A DNA stretch of 64,000 nucleotides from positions 87,452,087 through 87,516,086 of the forward strand of contig CM043966.1 of assembly GCA_014529385.2 (NCBI GenBank). The letters run 5' to 3'. The stretch comes from Adiantum capillus-veneris. Its lineage: Eukaryota > Streptophyta > Polypodiopsida > Polypodiales > Pteridaceae. The notes beneath the pieces were generated by a model. It saw only the letters and a program-made list of their open reading frames with translations, was not told the DNA's origin and ran no database searches. Made by a program: the position numbers and the translations under genes. This document shows positions 33,110 to 43,558 of the stretch, in pieces; position 1 is the first letter of the stretch; the number at the start of each line of letters is the position of its first letter.

Positions 33110-36100
33110 TGGTGCTCACGGACATCACAAATGATTTGCTTCCACCACCACGTACTCCGCACACCAAAAGCGTGTATACATATTCGATTACCCACGGCGT
33201 TTGCACCGAAGACCGCTAGTGAGGGTGATTAAAGGTCATCATAGGAACGTCGCACCGCTTGTGAGACCAATGTTGACATTTGGGTGGATGGCCATTTGTA
33301 CCCTTACGATCCTATAAGCCGCTTCCATCCATCGTTTAATAGCCTTTCGACATTTCTTCAATTTCTTGGGAGGGGAGAAGCAGGCTTGTTAGTACTAGAA
33401 TGGTAACAGGACACTTTTATGTCCTTGGACACTTTTGTGTCCTATTAAGTGACCATTTTGCTTGAATTATTTGAAGAGTATTAAAATGAATTTCTAGGTG
33501 CTATATATCCACAAAGTTGCTTTATGATCTGAAAAAAACTTAGCATTTTTTTTGGAGTATCGATCTCACCATTAACCTTACTCTTGCACAACATTTTTGA
33601 ACTTAAATTGTGTGAAAAAACGGGTCCTACTTTTTGTTTTTTTCCAAATTTTGGCAACTATACCACTCTAAACTTCATGTTTGTGAGGTTTAGATGGCTA
33701 GAGGTTAGGCCTTCATAGTTCTCAACATGTTTTGATGCTTGTAGGGAGAGCTAAGTGTTAAAATTGAAAGTTATGACCAATTTACAAGAATTGCATAATC
33801 CTATTTTTTGGCCAAAATTAGCACTTTTATTATTTTTTTGGTGGTTTTCTTGATATCCAAATTCAATTTTGATTGTGTAAGTGTAATGTATAACATAAAG
33901 CTAATCTTCCTTGAGTTTTGGGGGACCTAATATGCTATATAGCATAGTATATGATGATGGTTGAGTTTTTTGATTGCTGAAGAATACGATACATTTTAGA
34001 GTAGCAAGTATAAACTTCTCAATATTGCTAGTTTCTTAGGCCAATTGTGTGTATTTTGTAGGTAGTAACCATATCTAATCATAGACTACAAACTTGGCTA
34101 GATATTGAGTAGTTTCTATGGGTTTCTAGAGGTCATAATGCTAAACCCAGTTTTTTCATGTTTACTGTATTTTACACTTTATCATTGCCCCCAAGGTTCC
34201 AATAGTAAGAGATCCATTATCCTTTTGACATGCTCCATGGCTCCTTTTGAATCCAAAGGCCCAAAGGGAACTAAGAAAACATGTATATAGTATCTATATT
34301 GAGCGTGACTATAGAAACTTTGATGATAGGTCCGCAGAATGGCAAAAATGCAACTTTTTTGTACCTATTGTTTTTGCCCAAAAAAAAATTAGTGAGGTAA
34401 AAGAAACCATATGTTTTGGTCACCAACCCATTGAAGTTAACGGGGCATTTTATCTCAGGTCCTACAAAAATCCCCACTCTTACTTATATGCAATCAACCG
34501 TAAGAAATTGCTGTTTTGGGAAAAATGCACTGGTCCATCAACTTTGGAGGCTTGTAGTGCCCAAGGGATGAGAAAAATTACAAGTTTCTCATTTTTTCCA
34601 TATGTAGTAGTTATTGAACTATAAGCTCATAAAAGGATTTTTCAAAATGAGTGGATCTACCATGGTTTTGGAATTTTTTCCCAAAACCCTGAAAGGACAC
34701 TTTTATGTCATGTTAGGTTACCATTCTAGTGCTAACGGTTGTGTATGGGTGCAGGTGCTTCTTTGCATATGTGGATGCACGAATGTCAAGCTCTTCACCT
34801 CAAGACGACGGCGTTACAAGAGAGTTTTGCCTCTTTGGAGAGGGTAGTTAAAATTCTTAAACAACAAATGCAAGAAAAGGAGTCCCACACCGAGAAGCTT
34901 GCCAACACCATCACATACTTGAAAGAAACACCCCTTGGTGCAAGGGAACGCAAACGCACGTGATTCATCCATTGAAACTCTTGCACATTCGGGAGGAGCA
35001 TGCAAACGACGAGTTACATCCACAAGGTGATTTGGTCTTTACTTGCATGATGTGTTCTTACTTCACACTATTTTCTAACATTTATTTTTATTTCTTGCTA
35101 GAAACTTCATCCAGGAGGCATGCGGTGGAACAAGCCAAAATGATCGATTCAACCTTCTCACTAGTTGTCTTAATACCCCGGATGTGATTTCTATCTTACA
35201 ATCACCTGGAGGTAAGCACATTGAGGATGCAGTCACCAAGGACCTTATGCGTAAATTGAGAAATGTGGTTAGTGATGATAATGTGCAACAAGCTTGTGAT
35301 GAGGTCGGAATCAGCACCAAAGCCTATTAGGCTATTTTCCAACTCCTAAAGGATGCCCTCAAAGAGCATGGCATTGTGGAAAACCTATTTCCCATTCCTC
35401 ACAAGGTCAACCTCGCAAAGAAGGCCACAAACGAAGATGTGTTCTCCCGCATTGGGACATACCTACACATTGAGGACACAATGCCAACTTCCCTTTATGC
35501 TTCGTGCACAACAAAGACAAGGGGAAAAGGTAAGAACAATCCATAAGACCTTCGGAGAAGGGCTTTCCTTACACAATGTGGAACAATATTTTTGTGGATC
35601 TTAGAAGGCTTCAACAAGCCATGCTTAGATTTTACGAGTTACCTGAAGAAGGTGACACACTTTACTTTTTTCTTTGGTATTGTTCTTATCATAAACTCTG
35701 AAGTTTAAGGTCTTGGCACTATTTATTTTGTAGTGCTTGGCACAAAGGTCGCTTTTGTGCTGAAACTCGATGAGTGTCAAATAGTGAAAGGCCGAAGAAG
35801 GTTAGAGAGGCTAAGTGTCACTCTAATGAACGAGGCCCTTCTGCAAACCAAGCGAAGGGATTCAGTCGAGCCATCTCCCACCCCATCTTTTAGCGTGCAA
35901 TCGGAGAAAGACATTTGGTGGTCGGGTGCTATTGAGGTGCCCAAAGAGACCAATGGAGTACTTTCATGGATTTTTGAGAGAACTCCATGGATCATAGAAG
36001 TAATACACTCCCAAATTGCAGGTCAGAAGTTGGAGATTGAGGGTTTTGGTAGTTATGATGTGGAGTGGCACTTAGGTGGGGATTTGAAGACCATAAAGTG

Positions 36101-37327
36101 TTTGCTTGGCTGCAAACAAGGGGCTTCTTCTCTCATGCCTTGTCCATTTTGCACTCGAGGGTACAAACCTAATGGACAAAAATCACATAAGGGCACTGCA
36201 AAGGTCAGTTCCATGCTTCCATGGCAAGGGCATGGAGAACAAGGATTAGATTGTCGTGATGTCGGAGATGAAGGTAGAGAATGGGAATCTAATCTTTCTA
36301 TTTCCTCTATCGAATGTACATTTTTGTACATTACATGCATTCATGCACAATTTTTGATAGGCTATCGAAGCTCCACATTGACTATGCTTTCACAATGAAA
36401 CCATTGGAAAAGTCCCAGGAAGCGATAGAAAAAGTGGAGGTACTCTTGAATTCCATTGGCTGTCATGGTGGAAATGTGTCTATCGTTGCTGCAAAGAACA
36501 CAGGGGAGGCCCATGAAATTGCTCAACAAGTGTCAATGAGTGGACAAAAAGCTAGACACTTTTTGAAGAAAGTTTCCCAAGGAAATCCAAGTCGATATGA
36601 TGCTCAAAATAACTCCAACTAGCAGGCAGGTAGCCTTTGGGAGCTTTGGAAGGAGTTATGCAAAGCTACTATTGACAATGATTCAAATGACGAGCTTGCA
36701 AACAAGTGCAAGCAACTTTGGGCACATTTTGATAAAATGGTCAAGCTTATGGGCCTTAACAGCACAATAGAAGAACAATGCTAATCATTTCAAGAAGCCT
36801 TGGCAGATTTTACCAAGGTCTTCACCCTTTCTTGGGGTGAAAATAACATCACATATTACATGGTAATCCATGTTATGTGGTGTATTTATTATAAGGGATT
36901 TTCGTTATTAAATAATGTGGATCGTTTACTGAAGTGAACAGCATATTTTGTTTGCGCATGGTGCATTTTTTATGCACAAGTATGGATCGCTTGAAATTTT
37001 TAGCACTCAAGGCATGGAGAAGTCCCATTATCGAGCAAGGGGAGTGTACTTAAAAAATACTCGACATGGTGGTGGAATGGTGCAATCCAATTATTTGGAG
37101 GAGATGTTCAACCGGTGACATTTGCTCATAAGCTCACAATGGAGCGTGCACGACAATCCAAGATTGCTATTGAAGTGCGGAAATGGAGTCATCAAGAGCA
37201 TAGCAACAAGTGGCAAATGTCGCAAGGTCCCACTAAGCATGCTGCATGGCGGCGATACAGAGTGCGACAAGGATCAAAGTGGATACTACACGAGTCACTA
37301 CATGTGAACGAAGGGTCCAGCTCTTAG
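33110..37327 (+). pseudogene. Transposase-like gene, multi-exon and broken
   Basis: A CT-rich leader (32925-33080) precedes ATG 33110 (MVLTDITNDLLPPPRTPHTK). Coding pieces recur to 37327: a coiled coil (LQESFASLERVVKILKQQMQ, 34760-34960); GKHIEDAVTKDLMRKLRNVV (35200-35330); and a block at 35733-36300 with VEWHLGGDLKTIKCLLGC, then CPFCTRGYKPNG, a possible zinc site. A later piece has MEKSHYRARGVYLKN and TRHGGGM (37014-37080), with a Glu/His-rich motif of the kind seen around transposase catalytic sites. Likely introns (for example 35026-35100) and stops occur between the pieces. The order resembles large DNA-transposon proteins, but I do not recognise the family. The transposase label is inferred from context plus these motifs. 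Confidence 0.4.
33388..34736. mobile_element. 1.35-kb non-coding element with 20-bp terminal inverted repeats
   Basis: GTTAGTACTAGAATGGTAAC at the left end is matched by the reverse complement of GTTAGCACTAGAATGGTAAC at the right end. GGACACTTTTATGTC follows the left repeat and precedes the right one. The interior is AT-rich without a plausible protein. It lies between two coding pieces of the transposase-like gene, so it is either a MITE-like insertion or intron-borne. Confidence 0.65.
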
Positions 37328-37387
37328 AGACATGTTTATTTAAAAAATAATAATTTTATTTTTCAAAATTAGTGTGAACAGGGCCCT

Positions 37388-37395
37388 TATAAATA
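37388..37395 (+). promoter_or_regulatory. TATA box upstream of the histone H3-like gene
   Basis: TATAAATA lies 66 bases before the MARTKQTA start codon, a normal plant core-promoter distance that leaves a leader of roughly 30 bases. Confidence 0.6.
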
Positions 37396-37453
37396 TTGCA
37401 TGCTCTCATAAACCACTCATTTCTTAAGAACGTGTGAGCTCTTACCACACGAA

Positions 37454-38338
37454 ATGGCGCGCACCAAACAAACCGCAAAAGAGCATCTGCCTGCCAACAA
37501 AAACACCCTCCAAGGATGTGAGAAGCCGGCATGGCTTAAAGGCACAAGAAAACAGCCACGAACACGTGGCAGTTCCAGGAACTCTTCTGACAGTGGGCAT
37601 GGTAGTAGGGCACCAGAGTCATCGAGGGCTGTTGAATCTCCACATCCTCAAGATATAACACCTAGAAAAAGAATGAAGCAACGTGCCCGGTGCTGGAGAG
37701 AAGAAGAGGACCAGCAAACAACAGAGTCCGATTGGGAGGAGCCGTCGCGCCACCAATCACAAGCAGGACCATCCAGGACTTGGATGGTCCATACAGACAC
37801 TAAATCACAGAGTGAGCCACCATGGCTGCGAGCTAAAATACCGCGCACACACCGGGTGGGGAAGACACAACCTCGAGGCCAGGGAGATCTCCCTACACCA
37901 CAAGATCGGCAGGCAAGGGAAGAGGATGAATCAAAAGAGGCTGCACATCCAGCCCTAATCATGTAAACAGGCGCAAGTCTAAGTTTTTCAAGAAGCCTAA
38001 ACGCTGCCAGCCAGCAAATGTGCAAGTGCCCCCAAGACAACCGCAGCAGCGTCGAAAAATAGCAAGGGCATTCGTAGAAATCCGCCACTACCAGAACTAC
38101 AGAGCTTTTGATTCGACGCGCCCCCTTTGCTCGCACACTGAAGGAGGTGCTTCAAAGCTATGGAAATCAGTATAGAATGCAAGCAATAGCGCTAGAGGCT
38201 ATTCAAGAGGCTGCAGAGGTCCACATCATTTCGGTGTTGGAAGATACCAACCTATGCGCCATTCATGCAAAGCGAGTGACAATACAGCCAAAAGATATGC
38301 AGCTTGCACGCCGATTGCGACGAGACTTCGAGCATTAG
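37454..38338 (+). pseudogene. Histone H3-like gene with a long N-terminal tail, two frame changes
   Basis: The first codons read MARTKQTAKEH; residues 1-8 match canonical histone H3. The tail then departs from H3: it is about 170 residues, basic and Ser/Pro-rich, ending at a TAA (37964). A neighbouring frame (37928-38107) continues with basic sequence and RRKIARAFVEIRHYQNYRAF, matching the H3 alpha-N helix (ALREIRRYQKSTEL). The first frame then resumes at 38108 with LIRRAPFARTLKEVLQ, EAIQEAAEVHIISVLEDT, NLCAIHAKRVTIQPKD and MQLARRLRRDFEH, the alpha-1 to alpha-3 histone fold. Loop 1 has canonical H3 length, not the longer CENH3 form. The 28 bases between YQ and PF are two short of frame, so a 2-bp deletion is likely. 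Either this is a decayed gene or introns I cannot place explain the frame changes. Confidence 0.8.
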
Positions 38339-38584
38339 CCGAAGTTACCCCTCTTTTTGTATTTCACACCCTTATCTTTGTAATGTTTTGACTTTCCAAT
38401 GACAATATGATAAACAATTGTGTCTACTGTGTCTATTATCTTTGTAATGAGATGACTTTGCAATTTCAAGTTCTGTTTACCCATAAGATGTTAAAAAAGT
38501 TAACATATTGTGAAACCAGGTGTCTATGCAACAATAAAATAGGTTTTTCAAATGTCCAATGTGATTGGGCCTTTTGGTGCAGTT

Positions 38585-38810
38585 AATGAATTTCTTTCAG
38601 TTAATTCATGTATTTTAAGTATCCTGGGAGGTAGAGAAGCCTACCAGGTGCAAAAAAAAGGGTTGCCACAAGGGCGCGCAAATGGCCCATCCACCAGTTT
38701 TGGATGGCCCATTTGCGCGCCCTTGTGGCCACCCTTGTTTTGGCACCTGGTAGGCTTCTCTACCCCCCAGGATACTTAAAAAACACAAATTTACTAAAAG
38801 AAATTGATTT
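38585..38810. repeat. Fold-back repeat 1, arms of about 110 bp
   Basis: The arms meet at a 7-base loop (CCAGTTT, near 38694-38700). The inner stem around GGGCGCGCAAATGGCCCATC is near perfect, and outward to GTATCCTGGGAGG it has a few mismatches. Flanking sequence at 38460-38580 is repeated directly at 38855-38979. Confidence 0.93.
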
Positions 38811-39120
38811 TGCATCATTACTTTAGATGGAGCCTTGTGGCCACCTTTTTTTTTTGCCATTTCAAGCTTTGAATTCCCCATAGGATATCAAAAAAGTTAA
38901 CATACTGTGAAACCAAGTGTCTATGCAACATTAATTTGGATTTTTCAAATGTCCAATGTAATTGGGTTTTTGGTGCAGGGGTGTACTAGGTAGAGCTAAA
39001 GCAAGTGATAGTGTGCTGGAAAACATAAATTCAGAATTGATTTCACCTTTTCTAGTGTCCTTGAGTGTTAACATATGCTGAAATTGCATAAAAAGGGTGG
39101 CCACAAGGCTCCATCTAAAT

Positions 39121-39370
39121 TAATGATGCAAAACCAATTGCTTTCAATAAATTTGTGTTTTTTAAGTATCCTAGGGGGTAGATAAGCCTACCAGGTGCCA
39201 AAAAAAGGGTGGCCACAAGGGCGCGCAAATGGGCCATCCAAAACTGGTGGATGGGCCATTTGCGCGCCCTTGTGGCCACCCTTTTTTTTGCTCCTGGTAG
39301 GCATCTCTATACCCTAGGATACTTAAAATACATAAATTAACTAAAAAGAATTGATTTTGCATCATTACTT
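39121..39370. repeat. Fold-back repeat 2, arms of about 120 bp
   Basis: This is a diverged second copy of fold-back 1, with the same GGGCGCGCAAATGG stem and GTATCCTAGG outer stem. Its left shoulder (39088-39120, GGTGGCCACAAGGCTCC) is also the reverse complement of 38824-38850. The two hairpins therefore nest in a larger inverted repeat. Confidence 0.92.
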
Positions 39371-39590
39371 TAGAGAAACCACTTCTCACTCAAATGTGTT
39401 TTATACTATCCCCAGTATCATGTGCATCCAACTTCCGTTGTGTTGTTACTTCAAGCAAAAAAGATAGCTTATTGAAACATATCACCAATTACAACAATTT
39501 TCAAGATTGACAAATCACATTTAGAAGAATTTGCAAGATAGAGAGAAAATTCCAAATATTTTTTATTACTTCCAAAACGGTGATTTTACA

Positions 39591-41174
39591 TCATGTATTT
39601 GAGGAGTTCATAATTTTCTTGACCATTTCTTGGCGCCTATCTTGCACGTAAGGCAACTCCCCAGTCAAGAGGGACTGCTCTATGGCCTTTGGGTCAGTTG
39701 AGCCAATGGAAGCATGTATCCCTATCTGGGCAAGCACTTTACCACGGAAGCCAGTGCCAAACGCTATGCATACAAGGGATCTACGCACTAGGAACACAAG
39801 ATGCGTAGTTTGAGCAATGGTGCTCAAACAAAAAAAATTGCTCAAAGCTTTCAACGACCAAGTCATAAAATGGGCTTGGGGAGTAAATTCATTATGGATA
39901 ATGGCCACATCGCCAGGGGGGAGTTGTCCTAGGTAATGGGCAAGGGAAGATTGAGGTCCAAAGCCCGTCCACTTGCCACCCGTCCTTGCAGCAAAATCAT
40001 CAAGCTCCACGACGTCCTGTCATAAACCGATGAAGGTTGAGAAAAAAGACAATGAAGGATAAAATAGTAACATGAAAATTAGGATACAGTTTACCTCCTG
40101 CTCCTTGTCGTCCTCCTCTCTGTTGCCCTTTGCATCCAAGTTAATGCTCCCATGCACCGCAGCTACGAGCTTTGGATCATCAGATGGGAGGTTGCATAAT
40201 GGCATAGGCATCCTAGAGGCCTCAACCTTGGCTTGCCTGGCTTGGAATTATTCCTCAGCCACATGCAATTGCTCTGCTGCTGCTGCCAGGACCTCCGCAC
40301 ATACAACTGCAATAGTGTCAGCAACAGAGTCCCCAACTGGCAAGAGCTTGCTTTCTAGGGCATCTGGTGTATTGTCTAAGGGACATTTGGTGTTGTTGCA
40401 TAGCACGCTCAAGCATTCATCCATGTGTAGGCCAAATGCTTTCTCTAAATCATGCATAAATACATACTCCTCCCCATCCACTACCACTGAGGAGAAGCGA
40501 CTGATTTCTACCTCTGGGATAGCCACATCCGTCAATGGTACTGGCACTAGAGTGTCACTAGGGCTAGCCACAACTATGGATTTCTCAACCACTTCCTCGA
40601 GCCCCCTGGGATACTCGAGCCGAAGTGTCTTTCCTTCCACTGCAAGGTTCATGGGGATAACCTCCTGCTCCTTGGCGTCCTTGATAAAGGACCCAACCTG
40701 AAGGTGTGGTAAGCAGAGCTCCTCCAAATCAGGTTCCTCGCTCACCAAGAAGATAAATGTTGCGAGCTGAGAAAGGTACTCCATCCCCAACTTGCACTTC
40801 TTGAGCACTGACACCCCTAGGGCTTGCTCGTCCAAGAAATGGCCTCCGTCGGTGGCAATTTCTTGGAATCGTTGCAACCGCTTGGAGAATGGGCGATCAC
40901 CTTTGTGCATATAGCGCAAAAGATCACAAAGCACCCAGATCCCTGCATGTGGGGAGATAGATACAGAATATTTTATGATGTGCTCCTCCATGAACGCAAA
41001 CATCTTGGCAAATGCATCCATGTGAAGGGAAATTGTGGCGTCAAGGTCAGGGAGACGAGTAAAAAAGGTGTGGAGGTCCAACTTCGCTTTGTATTTGGTG
41101 TCCTCGAGGAAGAGGATGAAGCGTGACAAAGGGGTGGATGTGGGTGCAGATGCAGAGGCTATGGAAGCATCCAT
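39591..41174 (-). pseudogene. Unknown protein gene with one 78-nt intron and one in-frame stop
   Basis: Translation likely starts at MDASIASASAPTSTPL (41174), about 80 bases after a TATA box. A frame of about 308 codons ends at TAA 40250-40248, but the same frame continues (FQARQAKVEAS) to 40095. A GT-AG intron follows (40094-40017, GTAAAC...GACAG), and it joins GAG to GAC in phase 0. Exon 2 (40016-39591) contains FAARTGGKWTGFGPQSSLAH and ends ...MVKKIMNSSNT. The protein would be near 500 residues. It is mostly helical with acidic patches, and no domain is recognised. The single stop looks like one CAA-to-TAA change. It lies convergent to the H3-like gene with the fold-backs between. Confidence 0.65.
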
Positions 41175-41255
41175 GTCTAGCCTGGGGTGTAGATAGAGAG
41201 TGGAGGAGCTCAAGAGTTGCAAAAGTGAAAATAGTGAATGAGTTGGGCAGCCCCC

Positions 41256-41263
41256 CTTTTATA
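41256..41263 (-). promoter_or_regulatory. TATA box of the 39591-41174 gene
   Basis: The minus strand reads TATAAAAG, about 80 bases upstream of the proposed ATG and followed by a short CT-rich leader. Confidence 0.6.
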
Positions 41264-41420
41264 ATGGTCCCTTTTTTAAAGACATTAAAAAAAAAGGCAC
41301 TTTCACCAAAAAATGATTTCTCATCTCAATGCGAAAAATTATATTCAAAGACATGATTTGCCGAAGCAAATCATGTTGATTACATCGGGGATTGTTTTCA
41401 AAATTGCAAGAGTTACAAAG

Positions 41421-42760
41421 TTATAAGATTGATAGCATAGTTCCATCCATCCCCCAGTCCTCCTCGACCTTCAATGTGTCTTCCATTCTCTTCCCAATCT
41501 GCGGACATTCATTACAATAAGCATCCAATGATCGACAAACCATGATGTATTGAAAATGTGGTGGAAGGATTCTCACCTTGTGACCTAGTAAACGAAATTG
41601 TGCTTGTTGAAGGGCCTCAAAACCCATAATAACCAAATGTTCTCGCACATTACTGAAAGTCCAATGCTTGTTCACTTGGACTGCCACTAAAGCATCGTTG
41701 GGCATCTTCACTGAAATGTCAAAGCTTGCGATAGCACCGTCTACACTCTGTAAGGAAGTCCACACTCCAAGCTTGCACATACAATGATCATAGTAACATC
41801 GTATGTACAAGGAGGTGCGGGATTTCAAATAGTGCATTCCAATACCTGAAGCTCTAACCTTACAACGGTACCGGTCCCCGTTGTGCATGCCCTCCACAAA
41901 ACCACAGTCCTCTTCTAAAAGCCTTCCTAATTCCTCGTAATGTACATCTTTACATACAAGCATTGTGGTAGTCTCCACAAATCCAAACTCTTTAAAAATG
42001 TGCACAAAACAATGAATAGGCAAACACCAACTCAAGCCCACAGACCTAGAAGCTTTAGAGTATTTCAAAGAGTTTTGGACATCTATTATCATCTTTTGCT
42101 TGAAAGATGCTACCGACCACAAATATGGCACCGGCCACTCCATACTTAATAAGGAATTTACTTCGATGGGTTCAAGCATTCCAAACGCTTGTGTAGAAGT
42201 AGGCACAATATAGGAGTGAGAATAGAAGAAAATCCTTCTTTGAACCAGTTTGGTTGGGCAAAGATGTGGGAACATTGTTGATCCAATATCCGCATGTATA
42301 GCATTGAATGTGCCGGAGAGACTATGTAGTGGCTGCTCCTCCACCAACGTGGACGGAAATATGACTATAAATGCAGACAAATCTTAAGTATGAATCCATA
42401 ATAACATTACACTATGATTTCACACCTAGCTTTGTATTCTCAAAACATGTACTTACAATGTGTTGGAAATCGAGGTGGTTGTTGCAATTGCATGGTTGAC
42501 ATTGAGAAAACATGTTGCACAATGGCTACGGTCCCCTTGTCTTTGCGGTTCTTGAAGCCAAGGAGCTTTCCTTTCCAATGAAGATCCAAGTTTGCACAAA
42601 TCCGCACATGATGAGTGCCAATAGCAGATGGTTGCATGTATACCCAAGCACCTTTGGTGAACTCTTGTGGCACACACTCATCATCTATACCTCTAGTGTT
42701 GTGGCATGCAAGTGCCGTGACCTCATCCTTTGGCCGCCTTTGCGAAGTAGAGTTGGCCAT
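41421..42760 (-). CDS. Unknown protein gene, two exons, intact frame
   Basis: Exon 1 starts at ATG 42760 (MANSTSQRRPKDEVTALACH, context ACCATGGCC) and ends at 42457. The intron 42456-42365 (92 nt) has GTAAGT and TTATAG borders. Exon 2 runs 42364-41421. The splice keeps the frame, CAT-T joining TC-ATA to give THFIFPST, and no stop interrupts the 415 or so codons. The product has FTKGAWVYMQPSAIGTHHVR early, a Cys/His-containing middle (IRCYYDHCMCKLGVW) and a C-terminal SLDAYCNECPQIGKRMED. I recognise no family. It neighbours the gene at 39591-41174 on the same strand, 250 bases upstream of it. Its intactness contrasts with every retrotransposon ORF nearby. Confidence 0.65.
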
Positions 42761-42996
42761 GGTTGTGAGCAAAGAAAATTAGGAGGAGGAGAAGGACCTT
42801 GCTTGTTGCTACAATGTAGGTGGGATAAAGTGATAGGAGAAGGTGGTTAACCCTTGTGGCAATGGGAGGAGAAGGTGGATAACCCTTGCTTGGTGTGGCA
42901 ATGGAAGGAGAAGGTGGATAACCCTTGCTTGGTGTGGCAATGGAAGGTGGTAGGGGAGGAGAAAGGAGCTTCCTTGCTACAGCAATGGAGATGGTC

Positions 42997-42998
<2 letters not shown>

Positions 42999-43029
<31 letters not shown>
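42999..43029. repeat. (GA)n microsatellite
   Basis: A GA tract lies upstream of the minus-strand gene. Near it, the block CTTGCTTGGTGTGGCAATGG is tandemly repeated (42880-42950). Confidence 0.9.
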
Positions 43030-43031
<2 letters not shown>

Positions 43032-43558
43032 TTGGAGTAGAGGATGAGTGTGATGGTTGCAACCAAGGAGAGGTTGGAAAAGGGGTTCTAGAGAGAGAAA
43101 ATAACTTTTTGCCTAAGGACTACTTTTGGGGGAGCTCTGGATAGTAAAAAAAGATTTTTCAAAAGTTTTTTTAAAATTTTGAATTTTAGGATTTTTGAGT
43201 GCACGTTTTGACTTTTTGAGGTCAAAAAATGCTTCTTTGACCATAAAATAGATTTAGGGGGTTTTAAGAAGATAAAATTTGAGTTTTGAAAATTTGAAAA
43301 TTTGAAAATTTTTGGATTTTTTCAAAACCGGATCAAAAAGGAGGGAAGTTGGAGGTTCCATATGGCCCACCCCTCCCCCCCCCCCCCTCCCCCCACCCCA
43401 CCTTCTCACTAGGTAAGAGCCCATTTAAGAAGTGTAAAACTACTTTGTCCCCCTACATTTTTGAGGGCATAGAGTGTGTCCACCACCCTATTCTCATTGG
43501 CTGGCCTCTAATTAACCTTAATCCCAAAGGGTCCCTAGAGGGTTCATATTTTTTCTAA

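Larger units (their letters stand above)
32521..43557. mobile_element. Putative 11-kb terminal-inverted-repeat DNA element with cargo genes
   Basis: It interrupts Gypsy-2 gag at a point where copy A is continuous (near 21070). The ends are imperfect inverted repeats: left GGGAGAAATATGAACC...GGGATTAAGGCTAAT, and right (reverse complement) AGAAAAAATATGAACC...GGGATTAAGGTTAAT. Flanks suggest a degenerate 8-9 bp target duplication (ATATTTCA against AATGTTCA), which I cannot settle. Inside are a transposase-like pseudogene and a histone H3-like gene (plus), fold-back hairpins, and two spliced genes on the minus strand. I cannot name the superfamily. Confidence 0.6.

Noticed and set aside
37648-38136. 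162-codon minus-strand ORF
   Set aside because: It lies antisense to the H3-like gene; H3 homology on the plus strand decides.
37454-38338. CENH3 identity for the histone-like gene
   Set aside because: Loop 1 between PF and QEAAE has 25 residues as in canonical H3; CENH3 proteins are longer there. The long tail alone is not enough.
40072-40701. 209-codon plus-strand ORF
   Set aside because: It is antisense to the spliced minus-strand gene with TATA box and in-phase intron, and shows no domain.
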